A stretch of 64,000 bases of DNA from Paguma larvata (lineage: Eukaryota; Chordata; Mammalia; Carnivora; Viverridae). The DNA lies in NCBI GenBank assembly GCA_030068075.1, contig CM057827.1:71376500-71440499 (forward strand), read 5' to 3'. The notes under the pieces were generated by a model. The model searched no databases. It was not told where the DNA came from and saw only the letters and a program-made list of their open reading frames with translations. The position numbers and the translations under genes were made by a program. Positions 13,901 to 25,440 of the stretch are shown in pieces (positions within the stretch are counted from its first letter, which is position 1; each line of letters begins with the position of its first letter).

Positions 13901-14505
13901 AGTTTCAATATTTGTATGTTCTTTTTCCTTGTCTCCTGGAGCAAATAACTTCTTCTTTTTTCTTTAAGGGAATTATGCTATCTATATGCTTTCACAAACT
14001 CCACAGTCATCCTGCCTAAATGAAAAATATTGCTTGTTCATTTGTGCTTTCGGTTTTATCACAAGTCCCAGTGATCACAGAGTCTTTGAGCTCATCCTTA
14101 AATGATTTATTTTTAGGTGCTTCACCCCTGAGGCCAAATGTAGATCTCTTAGGCTGGGAGAAGTTGTTAGGGATCGTCTAGAATTTCCCTCCATATCACA
14201 GAGTGTGGTGTTGGATGTGTGTAATGTATGAAGTCTCTGATTCATGACTAATAGACAAATTTAAGGGTCATCCTGTCCTTTCTGTAGCTTCCAAGCAGCA
14301 ATGTTCCTAAACTTTATAAGACAATCTTATATAAGTTAATTTTTATATCTTCTGATATCCTGATCTTTCTACCTGTGAGCACGTTGTGACTTCTAGGAGA
14401 GGGACAAAATGAAGATACTTCATTCATAAAACTTATTTCCTGATCCAAACCTATTTTTTTAAATCAGAATAAAGTGGGAATTCGATTGTCATAAAATGTC
14501 ATTGA
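10941..14505. other. Intergenic sequence, nothing recognised
   Basis: No TRAV or TRDV exon, RSS or clear repeat was found in this 3.5-kb stretch downstream of TRAV41. Confidence 0.5.
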
Positions 14506-14720
14506 GGAGCACTTGGGTGGCTCAGTCGGTTAAGCGTCCGACTTCGGCTCAGGTCATGATCTCACGGTTCCTGAGTTCAAGCCCCGCATCGGGCTCTGCG
14601 ACAGTTCAGAGCCTGGAGCCTGTTTTGGATTCTGTGTCTTCCTCTCTGTCTGTGCCCCTCCCCTGCTCATGCTCTGTCTGTCTGTCTCTGTCTCTCAAAA
14701 ATAAATAAACATTAAAAAAA
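14506..14720 (+). mobile_element. Felid-type SINE
   Basis: Complete head, CT body and aaataaataaacatta tail; duplication gtcattga at 14498-14505 and 14721-14728. Confidence 0.9.
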
Positions 14721-14783
14721 GTCATTGAATCTCACATACACAGGGATACAAACATGCTTCAAGTCATCACAAATTTCTATTTT

Positions 14784-14961
14784 TATTATTTATTTATTTA
14801 TTTTGAGAGAGAGAAAGACAGCATGAGCAGGGGAGGGACAGAGAGAGAGGGAGAGAGAGAATCCCAAGCAGGGTCTGCACTAACTCATGAAACTGTGAGA
14901 TCATGACCTGAGCCAAAACTATGTGTCAGATGCTCAACTGACTGAGCCACCCAGGTGCCCC
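14784..14961 (-). mobile_element. Carnivore SINE
   Basis: Antisense copy with a (ttta)n tail, ending ccacccaggtgcccc, with an imperfect duplication around aaatttct. Confidence 0.85.
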
Positions 14962-15959
14962 ATAAATTTCTGTTTTGAAAGAATACTAAAAAAAAGCATC
15001 TAATTTAACAGGTATCTAATCCAAAACTAGATAGAAGTCAGTGAGAAGGAAAACACAAGCTGAAATTTGTGGGTACACACCCATGTTATGGATTCTCAGG
15101 ATCTTAGTGGGGCTTGTGGGCTATGTTCTTAGGGTAAGCAGTGTCTGGCTGACTTAGCCTTTGTATTGTAAAATTCTAGAAGGTACTGTCACATAGAATA
15201 AAGTAAAAATGGTGCCTTCCAGAGTGGTGCAATGAAGAAATACTGCTGGTAGAGTCTTGGGGATCGGGGGTTTGTGTGTCACCTGTGTGATAGACACTGT
15301 GGTAGCTGTCATTGCTTAGGTCATGATTTCTTTACAGATATTTCCTTCCAACTGCAGTGATCGCAAAGAAGCTAAGTTTAGCTCTGAAGTGCTATCTTGA
15401 ATTTAGTTAGACAAAGAGAGGAATGTCATGAGATTTTGGGGAAATGATTAAAAATTCTCCTTTCCCCTCAGAACTTCACTTTGGCTGACACAATGTTGGT
15501 GTTTCCACAGTCATCATTTAGTTTTTTATACATTTGTTACCCGACCAGAAATTCAGGTACTGCCTTAATAAGGAATGTAACCAGGCCATATGCTAATTCA
15601 ACTCAAAGGTCTTAAACCTGAGTTGCTCAAACCTCAGGGCTGATGCAGAAAAATACATTTAAATTGGAAGTAAGAATGTTCGGCAGTCCCCAGAGGTCAC
15701 TTTTCTGCGAGTGAATCACTTGTATTTATTTAGCGATTTAATCCTGAAAATCTACAGTTTTATAAATTCGAGATGAGTTTCTATCACTAGTCATGATAAA
15801 GTAGCACCTTCAGATAGCTTTGTCTTCTGAACACATACTCTGTTGTTGACTGTTTTTTTAAAACAAACCAACCAACAGAATAACAAATTTCTCCCTCACC
15901 TCTGCTTCTTGCTCAGTTAGTATTCTACTTCTTTGCTCCTTTCTCAACAAAACTTCTCA
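14962..15959. other. Intergenic sequence, nothing recognised
   Basis: Unique-looking; no features supported. Confidence 0.5.
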
Positions 15960-17590
15960 AATGAATTATTTTTTCTGCTTCTATTTCTTTGCTTCGCATT
16001 AGCTCCTCAACCAATTTCATCTTCCATTCCCACCACTCACTGAAACTATTCTTGTCAAATGCACTAGAACCTCCTTGTAGCCAATTGTCAGCTCTCTATT
16101 CTTGTCTTACTCAACCTCTTGGCAGACCAGTACTGTCTCAGAGTCAGACATTCCCCTCTCCTGATTCTCCTGGCCTTCTCCTGCCTTAAGTCCACTCCTT
16201 CTAGGCCCCTGGGCTGCTCTCTCTATCTTCTCTGCTCACCTTCCTCTGGAGTGCTCCAGTCTGACCCAAGCTCTCCTCCCTTCATTATATTTTCTCCCTA
16301 ACAAATCTATCTCACTATACCTTTTGGCCTCAAATACCACCCACGTGTCAATAACATCCAAGGCTTTATCTCTATTCCTGACCTCTCTGTTAAGCTCAAA
16401 AATAATTTATCTAACTTCTCTAGGACATCTTTACTTGGGTTTCTAATGGACATCGTAAACCCACCATGGCTAAAACTCAAATCTTGGGGCACCTGGGTGG
16501 CCCTATTGCTGGAGCATCTGACTCTTGATTTCACCTCAAGTTATGATTTGACAGTTCTAAGATGGAGCCTGAGTTGGGCTCTGAGCTGGGCATGGAGCCT
16601 GCTTAAGATCCTCTCTCTCCCTCTCCCTCTGCTCTCTCCTGCACACACTCCCCCTCTCTTTCAAAAAACAAAAATAAAATAAAGCACAAATCTTGATTTC
16701 TCTTCAGTATCTCAGTCTATTCTACGTCAAGAACTCATATCAAGATGTACTCAGTTGCTTAGGCCACATAGCAAGAAGTTATTGTTGGTTTGCACCTTTT
16801 CCTCTGCTCTGCCCCTCATTTAATTGATGAGAAAATCCTGTTAATTTCACTCTCAATTATATCTCATATTTGAATATTTCTCTTTGTCTCTGTCATTGCC
16901 CTTCTAGCCTAGGCCACCATCATTTTTGCATGGATTATTTCAACAGTCTACTAAATGTTCTTGTTTTTTGTTTTTTGCTTTTCCTCCACTCTTCTCTCCT
17001 ATCTGCTTTCCACACTGGAGCCAAGTAATGTTGTTTAAAAAAAAGTAAATCAAGCTATGTCACCGGTGTATTTATAATTCTCGAGCAGCTTCTCATTACA
17101 CTTGGTATGAATCCCAAATCCAACTCACCATGGTTTTTGTAAGGCTCTACAAGTCACCTCTAGGAGCCATCTCATTCATGTGGCTCCTTCACTGTGCTTT
17201 GGCTTCTCCCTTCTTATTCATGTTCCTGGAGTACACTGGGCTTTCCCTCATTTTAAGGCTTTTGTATTTGCTTTCCCTGTGCCTAGAACGTTTTCTGCCC
17301 ATCTCTTAGCATGACCTGATCTTTATTCTCCTTTGAGTTTTAGACCAAATCTCACCTCAGAGAATTTTATCCCTGACCACTTGATGAAAGTGTTCCCCAC
17401 TCTTATTCCATCAAAACAGCCTCTTTTATCTTCCTCTGAATATTTATAATATCTGGTTTACCTTATTCATTTATTCACTAGAATATTGATTCTGTGTGAG
17501 TAGATATTTTGTTTATTTTGTTCACTGCTATGTCCTCAGGACTTAGAACATATCTGGTAGATAGTAGATGATCAATAAATACTTGTGGAA
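15960..17590 (+). mobile_element. Long L2 fragment (3' end), split by a SINE
   Basis: Contains the L2 3' hallmarks: ttttgttcactgctatgtcc, cagtgcc-like text and a gatcaataaatacttgtgg end, preceded by the ccaaatctcacctcag region. Split at 16487-16686 by a SINE. Confidence 0.65.
16487..16686 (+). mobile_element. Carnivore SINE inside an L2
   Basis: Older, diverged head gggcacctgggtggccc and tail caaaaataaaataaa; duplication caaatcttg at 16478-16486 and 16687-16695. It interrupts the L2 at 15960-17590. Confidence 0.85.
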
Positions 17591-18782
17591 TTATTGAACT
17601 TATTTATTTCTGTATTTTTATCTTTCTCTCTGTACCTTATTGACATAAATTTCATGGTCAGAGGGACTTTCTTGTCTTGTTCGTTGGTGTGTACCCAAGT
17701 CTTGAATAATGCCTTAATAGTCCCTCAATAAAAATTTATTAAATTAACAAGTGATTAAAACAATATGATTTATGTACCCAGCATCTTTGAAAAAAAGTAT
17801 GTTCCTACTCCCATTGAGGGAAGACAGTTCAACATCACTTTACTTGGCTTTTTAATGAAGAGAATTCTCCTTTAATGTTAAGGAAATATTTTATTTTTAT
17901 CAATTCTTTATAATGTGATAGACTCAGAAAAGCAAGTTGTGCCTGCCTAATTCCCTGGGTGACAGTCACATCCGAGGCAAGGAGTGTGGACATGTATGAA
18001 GTGGACATAACTACAGGAGGAGCAGTAGGTACTACTGGGTTATAAGCTCCGCTGAGACACCAGGGAGTCTCAGGCATATTATATGCATGGAGCCTAGAAA
18101 TGCTTTCTACTTCGTTACTCACGTACATTTGCTGAATTGAAATTTTAGAATATTAGGAAGAAAAGACAGAATCCTAAACCTGTTCAGAAAGAATAAAAAG
18201 TCATAAAAAAGAATGATTCAAAATGGCATTACCTTTCTTACCGGCAATCCTGAATATTAGGACATCAGGGAATGATAGCCTTAAAATACCAAGAGAGAAC
18301 AGAGTGCTCTCCACACTTTTCCTCCAAAACAACAACAACAACAACAACAACAACCCAATGAAAATACTTTTTCTACTCAAACACTGGAGATGCTGAGGAG
18401 ATTTCAGACTATAATTTTATAATTTTATATGCAGTCAAAATAGCAATCAAGTATGAGGGTAGAATAAAGATATTTTCAGACATGTGAAGACAGACTGAAA
18501 AAAAAATCTTATGCATGCTTTCATACAAAGGTTTTGGAGAGTGTGTTTTAGCAAAAGAAAGGATTAAACCCAGAAATGAAGATATTTGAGATTCAAGATG
18601 CAAAATAGCAAAAATGGTTAGTGATACAAAAAGGTCTTAAAATAACTTTTATGCACCAGGTCCAAAGAGCAATCGGTTCACACAGGCCAAAGGATAGAGG
18701 TCTAGGGAGAGGAAATCTCCAGGGAAAAAAGAAAAAATAGATAAACAACTTCATGTGCATTGGGGGGAAGTTATTAACAAGT
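17591..18782. other. Intergenic sequence with the (CAA)n repeat only
   Basis: AT-rich, no supported exon; short open frames only. Confidence 0.5.
18326..18356. repeat. (CAA)n microsatellite
   Basis: About ten perfect caa units. Confidence 0.95.
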
Positions 18783-19047
18783 GTTTTTTGGTTTTTGTTT
18801 TTTTCATTTTAGGGGGAAAGAGCACACCCAAGTCAGGAGAGAGGGACAGAAGGAGAAAGTGAGAGAATCTTAAGCAGGCTCCATGCTCAGTTCCGGAGGT
18901 GGGGGAGGTGCCCAATGTAGGGCTTGTCATTGGGGCTCAGTGTAGGGCTTGACACAGGGCTCAATGCAGGGCTTGGTCCCATGACTCCAGGATCATGACG
19001 TGATCAAGAGTCAGATGCTCAACTACCTGAGCCACCTGGGTTCTCCC
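18783..19047 (-). mobile_element. Carnivore SINE with internal tandem expansion
   Basis: Antisense SINE ending gagccacctgggttctccc. Its centre (18905-18985) holds about four imperfect copies of a roughly 22-bp unit around gtagggcttg, making it longer than its neighbours. Confidence 0.8.
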
Positions 19048-19518
19048 ATTAATAAGTATTTTCAGAACTCTGCCAAAGAACTAAAAAAAAATCCCAAAAA
19101 ACCAGGAAGTTGATATAGAATAAATGAAAAAAATGATGTAATGATTAGCTAAACAAAAATGGTACCAGAAAAGAAATGTAATCAGAATACTCATTTTGGC
19201 TTGAAAGTGACACTATTTACACAGTCATAATCATACGTGTTCTATTGATTTAACTCCATATTGTGATATAACTATGTTAAGAAGATGAGAATGGTAGTGT
19301 GCTACCATAAAAGGAGATAAATAGATCATGCTTAATATTGATAAGTCAAAGCAAAAACATAATTTAGAAATTGTTAAAATGGACTTGGATTGGAAAGTGG
19401 GAGTAGAGCATGGTATTGCAGGTTTTTTGGGTGGAGGAATAGGGGAGCAGTCAGTTGTAGCACTAGTGACTTTTTTAGATATATGCAGGTAGTAGTTTGA
19501 TTTAAAAACCTTACTTTT

Positions 19519-19739
19519 ATTTTTTTGTTATTATATTTTTAAATTTTTTTTTGAGAGAGACGGAGACAGAGCATGAGCGGGGCAGGGACAGAGAGAGAGG
19601 GAGACACAGAATCCAAAGCAGCCTCCAGGCTCTGAGCTGTCAGCACAGAGGCCCGACGTGGGGCTGGAACTCACGAACCATGAGATCATGACCTTAGCTG
19701 AAGTCAGACATTTAACTGACTGAGCTACCCAGGCGCCCC
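19519..19739 (-). mobile_element. Felid-type SINE
   Basis: Antisense: T-run, ttgagagagacggagacagagc, ending in gctacccaggcgcccc. Confidence 0.88.
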
Positions 19740-19977
19740 CCAAAAACTTTAATTTTAAAAGAAAAAGACTTAATTATAAGTTAATATGTGCAATTAATTT
19801 TGCTAAGTAACAAGAACAATGATAACAGTAACACGTTTCAGCATAAGAATTCCAGTGGGTGGGAAATAATAATGTAAGGAATCCTTGGCGAAAGAAAGGT
19901 GGAGAAAGAATCCTTGGCGAAAGAAAGGAGTCTCAGTGATTGAGACTCTCCGGTTGATACTTTATTTCATGAATTTT

Positions 19978-20174
19978 CGTTTTTTTGTTTTTTGTTTTTT
20001 GTTGTAAAGAGAGAGAGAGGAAAGGGGCAGAGCGGAAAAGAGAGACAGAATCTTAAACTGGCTTCACGCCCAGCCCAGGGCCCAGTATAGGCTCAATTCC
20101 ATGACCATAATATCATGACCTGAGCCGAAATCAAGAGTTAGGTGCTCAACCAACTGAGCCACCCAGCTGCCCCT
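19978..20174 (-). mobile_element. Carnivore SINE
   Basis: Antisense, with a (gtttttt)n tail and end ccacccagctgcccc; duplication around tttcatga on both sides. Confidence 0.85.
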
Positions 20175-20521
20175 GTTTCATGAAATTTTATAAACGCAAG
20201 TTTCCATTAGGGATGTCCAGGTGGGAAAATTAGAACCTGCGTTTTCTCCAGAGAAAGCCACCGAACTACCCCTTGATGGCTCTTATCGATCTATCTCCGA
20301 ACCATACCATAGTGTCATCCTTCTAGATTTTCTAGAACCACTCTATGTTTTTCCTAATACAATTTTAGAAGTCTGATGACTACTGGGCATGATTAGTAAA
20401 TAATTTGGAAACTACAAGTATTATTAGGTGCTTGTTATTTATATGCCATTTATTTCTCCAAAGATTTAAGGTATTAACGCATCAGTGAGTATTAGCAAAT
20501 TCATGGTACATCTAAACCTAA

Positions 20522-20765
20522 CACTAATGATAGTTACCACTTACATAATACTAACTATGTGCTGGGGACTGTTTTAAGCACTTTATATGCATTGCATGTA
20601 TTACCTTGTGTAATTCCCACACGTAGGAGTTAGGTACACTGTTTTGTCTTTATTATAGCTGAGAAAAAACTGAGAAAGAGTAACTTCGCCAAGATCATCC
20701 CAGTTAGTTAAGTGGCAGAAGCGATATTTTTATACCCTGGCTATTTAGCTCCAGAGTCTGTATAT
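20522..20765 (+). mobile_element. MIR element
   Basis: ctaactatgtgctggggact, tttaagcactttatatgcat, ttagttaagtggcagaagc and ctccagagtctgtat match MIR. It lies just 3' of TRAV41. Confidence 0.7.
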
Positions 20766-20959
20766 TTTACTTCCAATATAATATATCAAATGTTGTTTTG
20801 GTTAAAATACTTGGTGATGATGCTTTTCGTATTAGAGATGGTTTAGAGGGGGGAAATATTACATTAAAAAAAAAACTTAAAAAACTGACATCATCTGTCC
20901 AATGAGAGAGATGGACAAGTTTAGAAAGACAAGAATGAGGGGATGCCTTTGAGCTTCAG

Positions 20960-20998
20960 AGTTTGGGTACAGGCTCCAGATGGCTGTGGAGCACTGTG
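20960..20998 (-). other. 23-bp-spacer recombination signal sequence of TRAV41
   Basis: Minus-strand heptamer CACAGTG (20992-20998), exactly 23-bp spacer, nonamer ACCCAAACT (20960-20968). The nonamer departs from ACAAAAACC at four positions but keeps the AAA core, so recombination efficiency may be reduced. Confidence 0.88.
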
Positions 20999-21523
20999 TC
21001 TCTACAGCACAGAGGTAGACGGCAGAGTCTCTGGGCTGGGAGGCTGTGATGTACAGAGAGCTGTGAAGTTCCTCTGTGTTTATTGTGGCTCTTATTCTTC
21101 CTTTCTTCTTCATCTCAAGGCTCAGTATAAACAAGGAGACAATACTTCCTCCAGGAGTCTGTTGCAGCCAGTGCAAAGTGGTCATTCCTATTGAGTAACT
21201 GCAGTTGATTGTGACAAAATCACCTTCCTGGGCAGTCAGGGGACTGTGCTGTGCTCCATTTTTGCCACTTACCCCTATTCTCAAAGACATTTTCAAACAC
21301 AGAATATTATTATTATTGTAACATTTCTACAAAATGTTTTCCTTTCCACATTTCCCAGAAGGCCCTCCAGGTGACTATCTACTCAGAGTCCCCTTATCCC
21401 CCCTCCTCAGAATTTTGAAAAAGTATCCACTTAGTCTTCCTATTCCCATATCCCCAAACTCCCCAACTTACAGATGAACTGAAGCCACAGAGTAGCCAGC
21501 CAAACTTGCTGGGTCTTTACCAT
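20999..21523 (-). CDS. TRAV41: T-cell receptor alpha variable gene, TRAV41-like (leader + V exon)
   Basis: Germline V segment for TCR alpha and the last V in the transcriptional direction within this window. Leader exon 21472-21523 encodes MVKTQQVWLATLWLQFI with a GTAAGT donor; V exon 20999-21274 follows an AATAG acceptor and reads WVSGKNGAQHSPLTAQEGDF. Landmarks: first Cys in TINCSYS, Trp in LHWLQQTPGG, second Cys in SAVYLCAVE. It matches recalled human TRAV41 (TAQEG, GIVSLF-type CDR2 region, ASxPRDSAVY) but seems two residues shorter in framework 1. The frame is open and an RSS follows. Being most 3', it would be available for primary V-J joining. Confidence 0.94.
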
Positions 21524-22323
21524 TATTACTGCAGCTCAGGCTCTCCTGGTCTCTGTTATAGGATCTGGAATATGTGTTAGTTGGGCAAGGGAATCTTTTA
21601 TTACTATAATTTCTGTACATTTACTTTAGAAATCAAATGGGGTTCCCAGCCCATCAGAGACAGCACAAATGTACATGTTTGCACTATTTATAGGGCTACC
21701 TGCAGAATGAACGGATGGATCTTTAAAATGCCCACATTGCCACCTAGTGGCCAGATGCCCAGTCATTTGTTATGTAGGTCAAATACGCTGAAAAACACCA
21801 AGACAAATCTAGAACCAAAGTTAGCAGGCCCCAGCTGGGAGTTCCTCGAGTGGGGGTGGGGAGGGGTAAGGTGAGGAAGAGAAGTCTGATGATTCTTTGG
21901 CTTCAGCTGGCCGTTCCAGATCAAGCAGAATAGATGACAACCTGGACAACCTGTCTGTGCCACTTTATACTTTTTTTTTTAAAAACCCAGGGACCGTTCT
22001 GTTCTCTGTTTTTTTAAAGGTATTTCTTATAAATATCTCTGGTTTCTTCACATGACAGCCCTGTTTCTCCATATCATATGATTTCAGTCTCCTTTCCTAG
22101 TCTTAATCTTTCATGTTTGTCCATGACTGTCCAAATATGTTTCAAATATTGTCCTGCCACAGTGTCACTTTATTCATCGAGTTTTCATTCATCTATGATT
22201 GTTACCCTGATTGTTTCAGTGGTTTTATTACACCATTGAATTATGGGGCCCGAAGTCATTTTTTAATTTGGGGACTCCTTTCTAGCTCCTCCATCAGAGG
22301 TGCTCCTTAAGGAACACATCTAG

Positions 22324-22556
22324 GGGCACCTGGGTGGCTCAGTCGGTTGAGAGTCCGACTTTGGCTCAGGTCACAATCTCCCAGTTCGTGGGTTCAAGCC
22401 CCGCGTCAGGCTCTGTGCTGACAGAATCTGGAGCCGGCTTCAAATTCTGTGTCTCCTCTCTCTCTCTCTGCCCCTCCTCTACTCGTGCCCTGTCTCTCTC
22501 ACTCTCAAAAAATAAATAAATAAATAAATAAATAAAACAATAAAAAAAAAAAAAAA
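22324..22556 (+). mobile_element. Felid-type SINE
   Basis: Full-length, with an (aaat)n and poly-A tail. A 15-bp duplication with one mismatch flanks it (22309-22323 and 22557-22571). Confidence 0.9.
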
Positions 22557-23369
22557 AAGGAACTCATCTAGAAGTCTTTTTTGTATCAATTGACCTTTCC
22601 CTGGCTGTAGCTTATTGGATCTGGGTAAACTCTGGGCTTATGAATTTGGACTAGGGGTATACGAACAGTTGTTAGATAGTGTTAGTCATTAGAGCTGTAA
22701 AACCCCATGGAGTTTGAACCAGAGTCATCCCTTGGCAAAGTTGGGTATGTTCAAACTCGGGTTATTGTGGAATAGAAACTAACAGGTTTACCAAGGAATC
22801 TGGTCTCCTAAGAGGAGAACTGATTATATATTCAGAGTGAAGTAGATTCAGAAAGAATTGCCAATTGATGATGTTCTTCTTGTGAGCCTCAGCTGTATTT
22901 TTCACAAATAGATTTTATGAGACTCCTCTGTATCCTTTCAGCAAATCTCCTTTTCTTCTAGCTGGTCTGAGCAAATTACATGCCCAAATCATTTTCACAA
23001 AAAATACTGTCAATCCACAAAAATACTGTGCCCCGTAGTATATATCGGAATAGATTTTTCTAAAACTACCTGCAGAAATACGTGGTTATCCCCATCAAAT
23101 TTTATTTTGGCTATTTCAGTTCATCTAATATGATCTAATATATTAACTACCTATCTCTATATTGTGCTGTTTGCACATTTGATGGGCACACCTTTATGTG
23201 AATTCATATAAAATGAATACGAACACGTAAGATGAAAGATAAAATCATGTGAAACAACAATAGAGACAAGTTCTCTCAATTTAATCTTTATATAAGTCAT
23301 TCTTTCAGCCGAGGACCACGGACTGTAGCATTACTCAGAGGGGCAACCTGAAAAGTGGATATGATTTGA

Positions 23370-23790
23370 AGAGTCTATTAGACCTCGATTTGAGTCTAGC
23401 CCTGCCACTTACTGGATACTGGGTTTTGAGAAGGTATCACAATACTCCAGTCTTCAGTTTCCTGTAAAATGGGGTTAACAATACCAAACTTGTGGGTTTG
23501 TGGTGAGGATTGCCGATAAGGCTGGGAGTTAACAAAGCCCAGCAGTTAAGAGTACAGGTTTTGGTCTAATCTACCTGAACTTCTATGCCGGCTCTCTTAC
23601 TAACTCTGTTCGTGGACGAGTTAGGCTATTCCTCTGTACCTTAGTTTCCTTGGGACTAATAATCATGCCTGCTTCATGGGGTTGTAGTGAAGATTAAATG
23701 AATAAACGTATGTGATGCATTTAAAACAATACTTCATACATGTTAGGCACCTGATAGATGCTATTATTATTATTGATAGTACAATAGAGC
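23370..23790 (+). mobile_element. Two adjacent MIR elements
   Basis: First copy about 23,370-23,530 (tgccacttactgg, cagtttcctgtaaaatgggg), second about 23,540-23,790 (cagttaagagtacaggtttt, tagtgaagattaaatgaata). Confidence 0.65.
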
Positions 23791-24459
23791 CTGTGATAAA
23801 TACATCATTAATGAGTGATGTATGATATCACTAATTTTCCTAATGATCTAATGAGAAACAAAATAGTCAAACGTCTTGCAAACATTTGAGACAATTTTAG
23901 TCTAGAGAAGTACCTTGAATTTAGTAGGTTTGTTTAAAAAATATCTTTAGGGAATTAATTCTAGCTCATGATGATTCCTGCATTATTCTCTAAGAGCATA
24001 CACATTATCTGTTAATAATAGGCTCAAAAATGTTGTTGCTGGATATCAATCCATTTCTTCCTTGTTTATGGGCTTGGGATTTCCTTCGTTTCCCTTAGGC
24101 TTTCAAAGATTTTGCCCAATACCTCTCAAACTATGCCTGAAAATTCTTTTTTGTGTTTTGGAAATTAAATGATTCAAAAGATCTGATTATATTGAAAGCA
24201 GCTAAGTCTTTTCTTTGTACCTTTTCACTTATGCTTTCCCAAATTCTCTTTCCAGTACAAAAATTATTCTGCTTGATGGAATAATTTCCCTTTCACCACA
24301 CGTCTTTTTCAGGTAAAGAATCCCCTGGAATCAGAGGCAGTTGCAGCTGATTTTGTCTTTATTTATCTTCTAACAATGTCCCAACAGGACTATAAGAGAG
24401 AACAAGGCTCCTCAGCTTGGGGTTCTCAGGCTCACTACACACCTTACCCGGGTCCCTGA

Positions 24460-24499
24460 AGTTTTTGTACAGATCGCCCCCCATGCCCTTGGCACTGTG
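24460..24499 (-). other. Recombination signal sequence of TRAV40
   Basis: Heptamer CACAGTG at 24493-24499 (minus). The nonamer is either ACAAAAACT at 24460-24468 (24-bp spacer) or TACAAAAAC at 24461-24469 (23-bp spacer). The better nonamer match implies a 24-bp spacer, which RAG tolerates. Confidence 0.88.
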
Positions 24500-24933
24500 T
24501 GTATCTCTCAGAAGACAGTAGTACACTGCTGAGTCTGATACCTGGAGTGAAGATTTCGTAATAGGGGAGGTTTTGTCTTTAATATTTCTGGCTCCAAAGT
24601 TCTTGCTGTTTTCCATCGTCTCTTTCTGGAGAAATTGCAGAGCTTTGTTGGCATATTGGACATACCAGGAAAGAGTAGGGTACTGTGTGGATGTGTATAT
24701 GCAATTCATGGTCACAGATGCTCCTTCTGAGACAGTAATTTGATCTGTCTGTTTGACTGAATTGCCACTGGTTCCTCCTGTAAAGAAAAAAAAGTGCTCG
24801 TTTCATGAATTTGACCAGAGTTATATCTTTTAGAGAACGTTTTCATTATTTTGAAATATTAAAAAAGGCATTTCAGTAAAATGTACTTACCAAACATTAA
24901 GATCAGAATGAGAAAGCCCAGAGAAGAGTTCAT
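24500..24933 (-). CDS. TRAV40: T-cell receptor alpha variable gene, TRAV40-like (leader + V exon)
   Basis: Germline V segment for TCR alpha. Leader exon 24891-24933 encodes MNSSLGFLILILMF with a GTAAGT donor; the 113-bp intron ends in TTTACAG and V exon 24500-24777 reads on as GGTSGNSVKQTDQITVSEG. Landmarks: first Cys in VTMNCIY, Trp in LSWYVQY, second Cys in SAVYYCLLRD. It closely resembles recalled human TRAV40 (MNSSL leader, TMENSKNFG, NIKDK, VSDSAVYYCLL). The frame is open throughout, and a heptamer and nonamer follow, so it appears functional. A felid-type SINE with perfect target duplications sits about 280 bp upstream of the ATG, close enough to be next to the promoter. No CRE is seen upstream. 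Confidence 0.95.
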
Positions 24934-25215
24934 TGTCGCTGTGTCTGGTCTACTGGAGGGAGGGCTTACTATCAAAATGAAGATACAAAGGGATCCCAGC
25001 TGTGCTGAGTTCATGCATAAAGGAGGACAGTGTTGGTGAACAGCGCCTCCTTGTGACAGCTTAATGAGCAAATTATAAAATAGTCGGATTAAAAAATCTG
25101 CTCTTTGTTCTCACTACCGTCCTCATAAGGGACCAGGTGGGTATAAATTGGTTCTTTGGTGCAAGGGGAGATACTACATCCCTCATAAATCTGTTGTTTC
25201 GAGGACACATATTCT

Positions 25216-25440
25216 TTTTTTTTTTTTTTCAATTTTTTTAACGTTTATTTTTGAGAGACAGAGACAGAACATGAGCAGGGGAGGGGCAGAGAGAGAGGGA
25301 GACACAGAAGCTGAAGCAGGCTCCAGGCTCTGATGAGCCATCAGCACAGAGCCTGACATGGGGCTCGAACTCACAGACCGTGAGATCATGACCTGAGCTG
25401 AAGTCGGCCGCTTAACCGACTGAGCCACCCAGGCGTCCCT
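25216..25440 (-). mobile_element. Felid-type SINE upstream of TRAV40
   Basis: Antisense full-length copy with a perfect 16-bp duplication cgaggacacatattct (25200-25215 and 25441-25456). It lies about 280 bp 5' of the TRAV40 leader ATG. Confidence 0.92.

Noticed and set aside
14496..14708. Recurrent predicted peptides like WVAQSVKRPTSAQVMIS on both strands
   Set aside because: They are translations of the SINE head and body and recur wherever a SINE lies; not genes.
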